This document shows, one piece after another, positions 35,078 to 42,759 of a DNA stretch of 64,000 bases. Numbering within the stretch: position 1 is the stretch's first letter; each line of letters starts with the position of its first letter. The position numbers and the translations under genes are program-made. Under the pieces are notes generated by a model. The model was not told where the DNA came from and did no database searches. It saw only the letters and a list, made by a program, of their open reading frames with translations. Source of the DNA: Paludibacteraceae bacterium (GTDB lineage: Bacteria > Bacteroidota > Bacteroidia > Bacteroidales > Paludibacteraceae); contig JAKSKX010000001.1 of the NCBI GenBank assembly GCA_024401535.1, positions 248,001-312,000 on the forward strand. The letters are read 5' to 3'.

Positions 35078-36652
35078 CTAAGCATTTGCCGTCCGGTTCT
35101 GTGCCGGAATAGGAGGCAGAGCCTGTTCCAGGGGCTGGAATATGGAGCCGTATTCTCCGTGGAAGTCGAACTCCTGAGTCATTCCCACCCTGCACACTCG
35201 GCTCTTGGTTATTCGGCAGACTATGCGGTTCTTTACGCCGTAGTCGTTAGAGTACCTGTCCCTGTCGGGGCTGAGCCTCTTCTGGGGAATGTGTCTGAGG
35301 TTGTAGAGCATCAGTGTGAAGTCTGCCGCCTCCACGATGTCATGCGCCTCTGCGACCGCCGAGTTGTTAAGGCTGGGCACTCCGCTGTCGCAGTTCCTGG
35401 AAAGCTGTGAGGCTATCACCACAGGCACGTTCAGGTCGTTCTTCAGCAGCTTGAGAGCCTCCATAGTCCGCTTCAGGTCCATCAGGTTGTCGTTGGACTC
35501 CCCGGGCTTGAGTATCTGCACATAGTCTATGAACACAGCCCTGACACCGTACTGGTTGCGCACCTCGTTGACGTATGACACCACCCTTTCGAGGTTGAAT
35601 GCCTTGCCGTCGCTCAGCACCGTGTCCAGCATCATTCCGTTATCGACAAGCTCTCCGAGTTCGATTATGCACTGCTTGATGAAGTATGTAGAGAAGTCCC
35701 TGCTGACGACCTCCATTGTTCGGCTCGACTGCTCGACAATCTCGTCGATGTTCTTCCAGTACAGGTGCCATATAGCCTTTATGGCGTTCTCTATGGTGTG
35801 GTCAACGCCCACTCCGTTGAGTTTGAACTGCTGCAGCTTGTAGTCGATGTAAATCTTTATGAGCTGCTTCATGGTCTGGAAACGGCTCTCCTCAAGCGAG
35901 ATATACACGACCTTGCCCTTCTCCTCGGTGTTGAAGCACAGTTCCCTGAGCGCCAGGTTCTCCAGCATTCGTGTCTTGCCGTGTCCTGTCTGAGCTGCTA
36001 TCAGATAGAGCTTGTCGCTTTCCAGCTTGAAGCTGTACGGCTGCTCGTTCTGCTCCAGGTCCTGCGTAAAGACATATCCGGTAAAGAATCCCTTTGCATT
36101 CTCGAAGCCCTCCTTCAGCTCGTTGACGAAGTTTCGCTTTCTGTTCACGGTCTCCCTGACCGAGTCGTCATGGCTCTCGTTGTTCAGCGTTGCACCGATT
36201 TCTGCAACCAGGTCGAGCCTGCTCCTGTCGGTCCTTGCCAGAGTCAGGTCCTTGCTCAGCTTCATGATCTTCTCCTCACGCTCCTTCTGTCTGGCCTCGT
36301 TGTTTATCGCCTCTATGCTGTTGTTGAGCCACTCAGCGCTCAGTGACAGGGTTATTCCGAACTTCTCCTCGAAGAATGATGTCAGCTTGTCAAGGAACAG
36401 CTTTTTCGTTGCTCCGGACTGCACCTCGCCGACCAGACACTTCACAGCCTCCTTCTCGAAAGCTATTGCCGTTGCCATCTTCTCCTCGTCGCTCATCTGT
36501 GCAATGCCCTCCCAGTCCTGCTCTGTGACGAGCTTGTTGAGTTTGGCGAATATGTACGGCATGGACGAGTTTTTCATGCCGCTTAGTATCTCGTACATCA
36601 TGCTCTTGTCCTTGAGAGTTGCGAACAAGAGGTTGCTGTCTATCTTTTTCAT
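35078..36652 (-). CDS. DnaB-like replicative helicase of a mobile element
   Basis: A 524-residue SF4/RecA-fold helicase. Residues 1-195 are helical and do not match the canonical DnaB N-domain. From about 200 the DnaB C-terminal ATPase is seen: Walker A in LIAAQTGHGKTRMLENLA, VVYISLEES, Walker B VRAVFIDYVQILKPGES, and VPVVIASQLSRNCDSG with the sensor region. It is 9 bases downstream of a TOPRIM primase-like gene. This is the arrangement of a phage- or plasmid-type replication module, not the cellular dnaB. The sequence is GC-rich. Confidence 0.85.
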   Translation of the reverse strand: MKKIDSNLLFATLKDKSMMYEILSGMKNSSMPYIFAKLNKLVTEQDWEGIAQMSDEEKMATAIAFEKEAVKCLVGEVQSGATKKLFLDKLTSFFEEKFGITLSLSAEWLNNSIEAINNEARQKEREEKIMKLSKDLTLARTDRSRLDLVAEIGATLNNESHDDSVRETVNRKRNFVNELKEGFENAKGFFTGYVFTQDLEQNEQPYSFKLESDKLYLIAAQTGHGKTRMLENLALRELCFNTEEKGKVVYISLEESRFQTMKQLIKIYIDYKLQQFKLNGVGVDHTIENAIKAIWHLYWKNIDEIVEQSSRTMEVVSRDFSTYFIKQCIIELGELVDNGMMLDTVLSDGKAFNLERVVSYVNEVRNQYGVRAVFIDYVQILKPGESNDNLMDLKRTMEALKLLKNDLNVPVVIASQLSRNCDSGVPSLNNSAVAEAHDIVEAADFTLMLYNLRHIPQKRLSPDRDRYSNDYGVKNRIVCRITKSRVCRVGMTQEFDFHGEYGSIFQPLEQALPPIPAQNRTANA

Positions 36653-36661
36653 TTTTTTAAT

Positions 36662-37726
36662 CTAGTCGAAAAGTTTGGTTACTGAATCGGGGAAGCACAT
36701 CATCTCTATGTTTATGTGCGGAGCAATCTCCCGGAACTGGTTCCGTATTGAGTAGAAGAACTCGTAGTTGTACCCCTTGGTGTCTCGGTCGATAAGGACA
36801 TAGACCTTCCTGTACCCCAGTCTGCTGATGCGTTTCACCGCCTCTGGCAATATCGACGAGCCGCCCAGAGCCATGCAGTCAATCTCAGGCCTGTTTCCGC
36901 CGACAGCGTATGCGTTGCTGCACACGATTGTTAGGGCGTCAATCTGCCCCTCCACCAGAATCAGGCTGTCGCTGTGCGGCACTACGGGCATGTTATAGAG
37001 GTATCCCTTGCTCTTGGTCGTGTCTCCGGACGGATAGAGGTACCTCTTGACATTCGGCTCGTTTGTCACGGCACGGAAAATCATGCTCACGACACGGTTC
37101 TCGGCAATGACTGGGATGGTAAGGTAGTCGCACCGGCTTTCCATATATACGGTCTTTCCCTCGCTAGTGAATGCGTCGTCAAAGAAAGGCTGGAGTCTGC
37201 ATCCCTTACGGAAGAATCCGAGTCTGCCACGGTTAATCTCTATCTCTGACAGGCTTCTCGAGTTGCAGTACTCTCGAACACCCTGCACCTCCGCGTCACC
37301 GCTCAGCAGTGCCTTTCTGCACTCCTCGGCGAAAGTTCCGAGCTTCCTGTAGTAGTTGTGGGCCTTTTCCATCTCGCTCAGAGCCTCGGGGGTTATCTCG
37401 GGCTTTGCCACACCTACAACGCCAGCCATTTCATAGATAGCCTCGTAGGGCTTGAGGTTTGGATGGTCGAGCAAATATAGGTCGATGAACGACATTGACG
37501 GACCGCCGTACTCCTTGGCACCCTGGAATCCCTCCAGGATTACGGTCTTCTCCTTCTTTCCCGTTGTCGAGGGAGTCTTGTCGAAGTGCAGAGGCGATGA
37601 CCACTTGCGCCCCTTGGTAGTATGTTTCAGCACGAATCCGTACTGTGGGAAGAGTCTAGGCACACTGTCAAAGAGTTTCGGAAGCACCTGCTCTTCATAG
37701 AAGTTGGTAATAGCACTTTTAGCCAT
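36662..37726 (-). CDS. DnaG-like primase with TOPRIM domain
   Basis: A 354-residue protein. Residues 1-105 resemble the CHC2-type primase N-domain in layout (KWSSPLHFDKTPS; GPSMSFIDLYLLDHPNLKPYEAIYEMAG) but lack the zinc-binding Cys/His set. A TOPRIM fold follows with SLILVEGQIDAL (catalytic Glu) and GYRKVYVLIDRDTKG (DxD). It ends without a helicase-binding domain. It is the first gene of the primase-helicase pair, with the palindromic repeat array immediately upstream. Related genes occur in phages and integrated elements. The exact family is uncertain. Confidence 0.8.
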   Translation of the reverse strand: MAKSAITNFYEEQVLPKLFDSVPRLFPQYGFVLKHTTKGRKWSSPLHFDKTPSTTGKKEKTVILEGFQGAKEYGGPSMSFIDLYLLDHPNLKPYEAIYEMAGVVGVAKPEITPEALSEMEKAHNYYRKLGTFAEECRKALLSGDAEVQGVREYCNSRSLSEIEINRGRLGFFRKGCRLQPFFDDAFTSEGKTVYMESRCDYLTIPVIAENRVVSMIFRAVTNEPNVKRYLYPSGDTTKSKGYLYNMPVVPHSDSLILVEGQIDALTIVCSNAYAVGGNRPEIDCMALGGSSILPEAVKRISRLGYRKVYVLIDRDTKGYNYEFFYSIRNQFREIAPHINIEMMCFPDSVTKLFD

Positions 37727-37920
37727 TATGAATAAGTCTCTTTTGCCCGTTCAAGCCCTTTTTTGTGTGTGCCTGGGCTCGGCACACGGGCTGCTGTATC
37801 ACTTTACTTTTTTCGTTGTTTTTGCCTGGGATGGGTTGTTGGACGCTTTGGATTAGGGCGTTGTTGGGCGTTGTTTGACGGGGTGAGAAGCGAGTCAATT
37901 CCACGTATGGACGCTTTTTA

Positions 37921-38064
37921 GACGGGGGTTGCACCACCCGTCTGGACAGAGACAAGCCACTACGTGGCTAGGCGCGTGGCTATGCGCCTAAAACGTGCGT
38001 GATTATAAATATATCAAAGAAATATCTTGTTGCGTGTCGGATGGCGTGTCTAGTCACGTGTCGG
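37921..38064. repeat. Repeat unit 1
   Basis: The unit begins with hairpin GACGGGGGT-TGC-ACCACCCGTC (one bulge), then the core. It has a 12-base extra segment (GGCGCGTGGCTA) creating a GGCGC/GCGCC stem that units 2 and 3 lack. The unit repeats 153 bases later. Confidence 0.85.
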
Positions 38065-38073
38065 GCGCTTTTA

Positions 38074-38240
38074 GACGGGGGTTGCACCACCCGTCTGGAC
38101 AGAGACAAGCCACTACGTGGCTATGCGCCTAAAACGTGCGTGTTTAATATATCAAAGACATATCTTGTTGCGTGTTTGATGCGTTGTCGCGTAGCGACAT
38201 CTCTCGGTCTAGGCGTGGGTTTTAACCCACGGCAATAAAC
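38074..38240. repeat. Repeat unit 2
   Basis: The unit opens with the same GACGGGGGT hairpin as unit 1, and 12 of the 12 bases just upstream are near-identical. After the core it continues into the hairpin GTCGC-GTA-GCGAC (shared with unit 3) and the perfect palindromic stem GTGGGTT-TT-AACCCAC. Confidence 0.85.
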
Positions 38241-38279
38241 ACCCACGACCAAACACACACGACAAATAATCCTTTTGCC

Positions 38280-38477
38280 GGGGAATGAATTCCCCGTCTG
38301 GACAGAGAAAAGCCACTACGTGGCTATGCGCCTTAACGTGCGTGTATAAATATATCAAAGAAATATCTTGTTGCGTGTCGGATGCGTTGTCGGTCACGTT
38401 GTCGCGTAGCGACATCTCTAGGTCCAGGCGGGGAATGTTTATATCGACGATGATTTATCGAGTCAATTCATTCCCCG
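38280..38477. repeat. Repeat unit 3
   Basis: The opening hairpin is replaced by GGGGAAT-GA-ATTCCCC. The core, GTCGC-GTA-GCGAC and ATCTCTAGGTC follow. A closing long-range stem GGGGAATG (38430s) / CATTCCCC (38469-38476) encloses 30 bases. The opening hairpins differ between units while the core is conserved. Confidence 0.85.
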
Positions 38478-38540
38478 ACACAAAACACACCGACACCAAA
38501 CACCAACGCCGACAATTATCCCCGACACCAACGCCCCAAA

Positions 38541-39463
38541 AATAACACGCCGACCACACACAAATCTGTGCAAATCTGCGGTTAAAGTCACAATCAATCC
38601 GTGCTAATCCTAGGTTAGAAATAACCATCAGAGGCAGTCAAAAATTTATTACCAAACTGGAAAAAGATTGAAAACAAAAAATTTCCGAGTTGGCTTAGGT
38701 TTCCAGATATGGACTTCAGTTAACCGGTCTCCCGAAATCCACAGGAGCAAACTATATAGTGTGCAGTCACAAACGAATGCTTCCGTACACTTCAGACCTC
38801 AACTTTTTTCCGCAAGAGGAACCAGAATGACTTACGTTCCGTCTTCGGTCGGTACTCTTTCTTGTGCAATCCGCTGATATGCCTATTGTTAGGTTGGCGA
38901 ACAGTCCGAAATTTTCCGAATTGAGCATCTAACAGACTTTATATCTGTGTCTTAACGACAGTGCAAAGGTACTACTATTTTTTAAATCTGCAAGCGTTTT
39001 CAAGAAAAATTTTACGCTATGGGCGATTTTTTTTCTTGTTTTTTTCTCTTTTCCTTTATGGCAGAGAAGTCCGCACCACGCACAAGTCAGACGGGGTGCC
39101 TTTGAGCCTCTGCCCGAAGCATTTTTTATGCTCCCTACCAGCAATAATATATATTTATAATATATTATTTGCAGGTGGGGAGCTGCTATAAAAAAGCTTC
39201 CTCGCTGGGCATGGGGCTGACACCCCTGGACTTGGCGTTGATTTCGCGGACGCCATGCCGGAAACCCTCTTTTTTTTCTTCATTCGGATGGAAAGAAAAA
39301 AAGAAAGGCGAGCCTCGGCGCAGAGACGGACAGCCGTGTCCTTGCGCCTTGAAGGACGCAAGGACGGAACAGCCGCAAGCGTGCGAAGAGCCGACAGCTC
39401 CCACACATGGAGGCTGAAGAAGGAATGGGGAATTTCCGAGAGCCATATCGTTAATCTTCGATT
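38541..39463. other. Long intergenic stretch without recognised gene
   Basis: No convincing coding sequence was found on either strand. Bases 38541-39180 are of mixed composition. Bases about 39180-39420 are conspicuously GC-rich with purine tracts (GAAAGAAAAAAAG). Short open frames on both strands here have low-complexity translations and no start signals. It may be degenerate coding DNA or an unrecognised structured RNA. Confidence 0.5.
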
Positions 39464-39492
39464 AAAAAAGCAAGCCAAACGCTTGCTTTTTT
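39464..39492. terminator. Strong bidirectional terminator before the restriction system
   Basis: A perfect 12-bp stem (AAAAAAGCAAGC / GCTTGCTTTTTT) with loop CAAAC. It insulates the downstream methyltransferase operon, and its right arm overlaps the -33 element of that operon's promoter. Confidence 0.9.
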
Positions 39493-39513
39493 GGTGGAAA
39501 ATTTGTAATTTTG
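39483..39513 (+). promoter_or_regulatory. Promoter of the methyltransferase-restriction operon
   Basis: TTG (39483-39485), a 20-base spacer and TAATTTTG (39506-39513) match the Bacteroidetes consensus. The ATG follows 28 bases after the -7 box. The -33 element is embedded in the right arm of the terminator hairpin at 39464-39492. Confidence 0.7.
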
Positions 39514-39541
39514 CTTCTTCTAAAAGAATCGAAAATCACTC

Positions 39542-40900
39542 ATGGTAAAAAATAAAAAAATATTAAAAGTCGGTACTTTATTTAGCGGAATAGGAGCATT
39601 TGAACACGCATTGCATCAACTAAATATTCCTCACGAAATACAATTTGCTTGCGACAACGGTGAAATTGAATTACCCATCAGGTATTCAGATCTTTTCCGT
39701 TTGATCGAAGGAATGAACGAAGATCAAATTAAGGACTATTTGGAAAAATACATTGGCTGTATTGGTGTAAAAAAAGAATTCAGAGAAACGGAGTTGAATC
39801 TAGTTTTGGAAATTGCTTTGGCAAATGATGAAACTCGTGAAAAATACCTAAACAATAATTCGCCTATTGTCCTTTATTACTCAAAAGCAGGAAGAAAAAG
39901 CATGGTTAAACACCAGCTTATACTTACGCAAGAGCAAATAATTGCCCTTACACCTGGTATGACAATGAAAGAGAGGGAGCAGTATGTAAATAATCTTTAC
40001 AAACTGACAGGCGAACACAACTACGTAAAAGACGCATATTTTGCAAATTACGACATTAAGGAGGAACATTGGCATGAGGATGTTCGCTTCTTGGATGCGA
40101 ACGAATACAAGGGCAATCTTGACATAATGGTGGGCGGTAGCCCTTGCCAGAGTTTTTCAAACTATGGCAAAAAATTAGGTTTAGAGGATGTCAGAGGAAC
40201 TTTGTTCTATGACTATGCTCGTGTCATAAACGAGGCAAAACCAAAGGTTTTCATATACGAGAATGTTCAGAACCTATTAAATCATGATGGCGGAAAAACA
40301 TGGAAAGTAATGCTAAATGTTTGGCAGTCATTGGGATACGAACTGAATTTCAAAATTTTAGATGCAAAGGACTATAATCATCCGCAGTTGCGTACTCGTT
40401 TGTTTCTCATAGGTATTCGTGAAGATATTTATAAAAAACCTTACTCTTTCCCAGAGAAAAAGGAATTGACACACAAGAGTACTGAATATCTCCAAAAAGG
40501 TCCAATTCAGGACATCTACTATTTGGGTGAGAAAGGTTTTGAATGGGTTACTACCCCATCCAAAAACCTAAGAAGATCGAGAGTAAACCAAGACATTATA
40601 GGCTGTCAAACAGCAAACCAGCAAGACAACTGGATTGGTGATTTTAGAGTTGAGCATCCGAAATCGCATCATTACAACGATGAAAGAATACATATCGGAA
40701 AATTCGACTTTAATGATGGCAACGGCATGGTAGATGCTGTTGCAAGGAAAATGACACCAAGAGAGTGTATGAATCTAATGGGATTTGACGATTCATTCAA
40801 CATTGCTGTCAGTGATAGTATAGCCTATAGACATGCAGGAAATTCTATCGTTGTACCCGTATTAAAAGAACTGATTAAATCACTTGAAAATTATCTATAA
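39542..40900 (+). CDS. DNA (cytosine-5-)-methyltransferase
   Basis: A 452-residue m5C methyltransferase. Motif I is GTLFSGIGAFEHAL (about 11-24). Motif IV with the catalytic Cys is GGSPCQSFSNYG near residue 200. Motif VI is FIYENVQNLL (ENV), motif VIII is QLRTRLFLIGI, and motif X is YRHAGNSIVVPVL. A long segment of about 150 residues between motifs I-III and IV is unusual. It is the first gene of a tight operon: the next ATG is 2 bases after its stop. AT-rich composition contrasts with the upstream region. It presumably protects host sites against the nuclease encoded two genes downstream. Confidence 0.92.
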   Translation: MVKNKKILKVGTLFSGIGAFEHALHQLNIPHEIQFACDNGEIELPIRYSDLFRLIEGMNEDQIKDYLEKYIGCIGVKKEFRETELNLVLEIALANDETREKYLNNNSPIVLYYSKAGRKSMVKHQLILTQEQIIALTPGMTMKEREQYVNNLYKLTGEHNYVKDAYFANYDIKEEHWHEDVRFLDANEYKGNLDIMVGGSPCQSFSNYGKKLGLEDVRGTLFYDYARVINEAKPKVFIYENVQNLLNHDGGKTWKVMLNVWQSLGYELNFKILDAKDYNHPQLRTRLFLIGIREDIYKKPYSFPEKKELTHKSTEYLQKGPIQDIYYLGEKGFEWVTTPSKNLRRSRVNQDIIGCQTANQQDNWIGDFRVEHPKSHHYNDERIHIGKFDFNDGNGMVDAVARKMTPRECMNLMGFDDSFNIAVSDSIAYRHAGNSIVVPVLKELIKSLENYL

Positions 40901-40902
40901 TT

Positions 40903-42759
40903 ATGGCAAAATTAGATGGTTTGGATGGTTTGTGTAACATCCAAGACAGACACATATATTGTTTGACACAAGCGTTAGATTTCTATGCAAAAAATGACTT
41001 GTCAAATGAACCAAGTTTAGCAGGATGGTCAAAAGGGGAAATACTCCAAGCATTAGCCTATCCCTTGCATAAAATATCTAACGAATATAAACGATCATTC
41101 AAGTTTCAGATTCCTAAAGCCAAGGCTTTAACAAAAAGCGGTGCGCCAGCAAGCCCAGCAATAGCAACATATACCATCACTATGGGTTTGTCATTCGATG
41201 ACAAAGATGATTATGCATTGACATCGGTAGGAGAAGCTATTTTAGAGCGTAGGCTTTATATACCTTCCTATGCTCTAATACTATTGTCCAAAGTCGGCAT
41301 ATACGATGAAATGGATTGTCGAATCTCAAATATTCTCACTCATTTTTGCGATTATGCGACAAAAAATCCGAATGATACATATACCCCAAACAATATTTTG
41401 TCAAAATTACCAGAGGACACTTATATTAATTCAAGATCAGATATATTATTCAATGCTTTTGTAATTTCAGGAATATTGTCTGTAAATGAAAATGAAGAGT
41501 TTATTGTCAATTCTGATGATATGCCATTAGTTTCATTTTTGGCTAAAAATGGTAATAGGATTACACCACCAAGCGCAGGTGACAAAAACTACATGGGTGA
41601 TATAACCAAGGGAATTACTGAATTAATAGACTCTAATAACAAATCATTGTTTTCTCCTAAATACAGTGATTTAATTAGCATTAAATTAAAGGAAAATTCA
41701 AACACTCCCACTCTCCCTACCCCAACCACCCCACTCGAAGAGCCTCTCCAGCAGATCTTCTACGGAGCGCCGGGAACGGGCAAGTCTCACGGCATAAAGG
41801 ACAAGGAGAGTCAGTTCAGCGAGGTCATACGCACAACTTTCCATCCGGATAGCGACTACTCCACTTTCGTGGGCGCTTATAAGCCCGTTATGGACGATGT
41901 CAGGAAATGCGTTGTCATAGACAAGGAGGAGAAGGAGGTCAAGCCGCTGGACGGAGGTTCCAAATTCGAGAGGCGAATAGCATACAAGTTCATCAAACAG
42001 GCTTTCCTAAAGGCCTATATCTCGGCCTGGAAGGGATTGAAGGAGAACAAGCCCGTACTTCTTGTCATAGAGGAGATCAACCGAGGAAACTGCGCACAAA
42101 TCTTCGGCGACATATTCCAGCTGCTTGACAGGGATGAAAGCGGATACAGCTCCTATTCCATAGATGCGGACGACGACATCCAGAGGGAACTTAGCGATGT
42201 TTTCAAGGAAGCGAACATAGACATCGAGGAGATCAAGAACGGCACGAAGCTACTTCTGCCGCCAAACCTATACATCTGGGCGACAATGAACACCAGCGAC
42301 CAGTCCCTTTTCCCAATAGACTCCGCATTCAAGCGCAGATGGGACTGGAAGTATGTCAAGATCAAGGACGAGGGCAAAGGCTGGACGATAGCCAACACCG
42401 ACAAAACATCCTGGTGGGATTTCCTAAAGGCTGTGAACAGGGTTATCAACGAAATGACATCCAGTGCGGACAAGCAGCTCGGATACTTCTTCTGCAAGCC
42501 AAAGAAAAACGAGACCGAGATAAGTGCGGAGACATTCGTGGGCAAGGTCATATTCTACCTTTGGAACGACGTGTTCAAGGACTACGGATTCGACGACACC
42601 ACCCTTTTCCGCTACAACGACAGCGAGGGCAGGAGCGTTGAAATCTCTTTCCCAAGCTTCTATGACGTGGATGGGGAGAAAATAAACAAGGATGTTATGG
42701 ACAAGTTCATCCAGAACGTACTGAACTGGAGAAAGGACAAAGAGAGCGAGCAGAACTGA
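40903..42759 (+). CDS. McrB-like AAA+ NTPase, restriction subunit
   Basis: A 618-residue protein. Residues 1-265 form an N-terminal region with a winged-helix-like start (WSKGEILQALAYPLHKISNEYK) that likely reads DNA. A Pro/Thr linker follows (NTPTLPTPTTPLEEP, about 267-281). The McrB-type motor then has Walker A GAPGTGKS at 288-295, Walker B LLVIEEINRGNCAQIFGDIFQLLDRDE and the signature WATMNTSDQSLFPIDSAFKRRW. The N-terminal part is AT-rich and the motor GC-rich, with the change at the linker. It overlaps the nuclease gene by one base (TGATG). It is most like the R1 subunit of LlaJI-type systems or McrB. Confidence 0.9.
   Translation: MAKLDGLDGLCNIQDRHIYCLTQALDFYAKNDLSNEPSLAGWSKGEILQALAYPLHKISNEYKRSFKFQIPKAKALTKSGAPASPAIATYTITMGLSFDDKDDYALTSVGEAILERRLYIPSYALILLSKVGIYDEMDCRISNILTHFCDYATKNPNDTYTPNNILSKLPEDTYINSRSDILFNAFVISGILSVNENEEFIVNSDDMPLVSFLAKNGNRITPPSAGDKNYMGDITKGITELIDSNNKSLFSPKYSDLISIKLKENSNTPTLPTPTTPLEEPLQQIFYGAPGTGKSHGIKDKESQFSEVIRTTFHPDSDYSTFVGAYKPVMDDVRKCVVIDKEEKEVKPLDGGSKFERRIAYKFIKQAFLKAYISAWKGLKENKPVLLVIEEINRGNCAQIFGDIFQLLDRDESGYSSYSIDADDDIQRELSDVFKEANIDIEEIKNGTKLLLPPNLYIWATMNTSDQSLFPIDSAFKRRWDWKYVKIKDEGKGWTIANTDKTSWWDFLKAVNRVINEMTSSADKQLGYFFCKPKKNETEISAETFVGKVIFYLWNDVFKDYGFDDTTLFRYNDSEGRSVEISFPSFYDVDGEKINKDVMDKFIQNVLNWRKDKESEQN

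Larger units (their letters stand above)
37838..38540. repeat. Palindrome-rich non-coding repeat array upstream of primase
   Basis: At least three related units share the core TCTGGACAGAG, the small hairpin GCCAC-TAC-GTGGC, then TGCGCC, AACGTGCGTG, ATATATCAAAGA and ATATCTTGTTGCGTGT. The core TCTGGAC starts at 37941, 38094 and 38297. The left edge (about 37838-37885) is G/T-rich with repeated GGGCGTTGTT-like words. The right edge (about 38475-38535) is A/C-rich with CCAAACACCAACGCC-like words, roughly the reverse complement of the left. No reading frame explains it. Candidates are an origin of replication with iterons, or REP/BIME-type repeats. Confidence 0.85.

Noticed and set aside
37719..37955. 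78-residue minus-strand ORF overlapping the primase start and repeat array
   Set aside because: Low-complexity Gln/Arg/Lys-rich translation running into the palindromic repeats; no start signal.
37921..38477. CRISPR array
   Set aside because: Only three long, diverged units with internal palindromes and no short constant repeat with unique spacers; no cas genes in the window.
39155..39548. Several overlapping ORFs on both strands in the GC-rich block
   Set aside because: All are open because of composition; frames contradict each other, and the terminator and promoter of the methyltransferase operon lie inside them.
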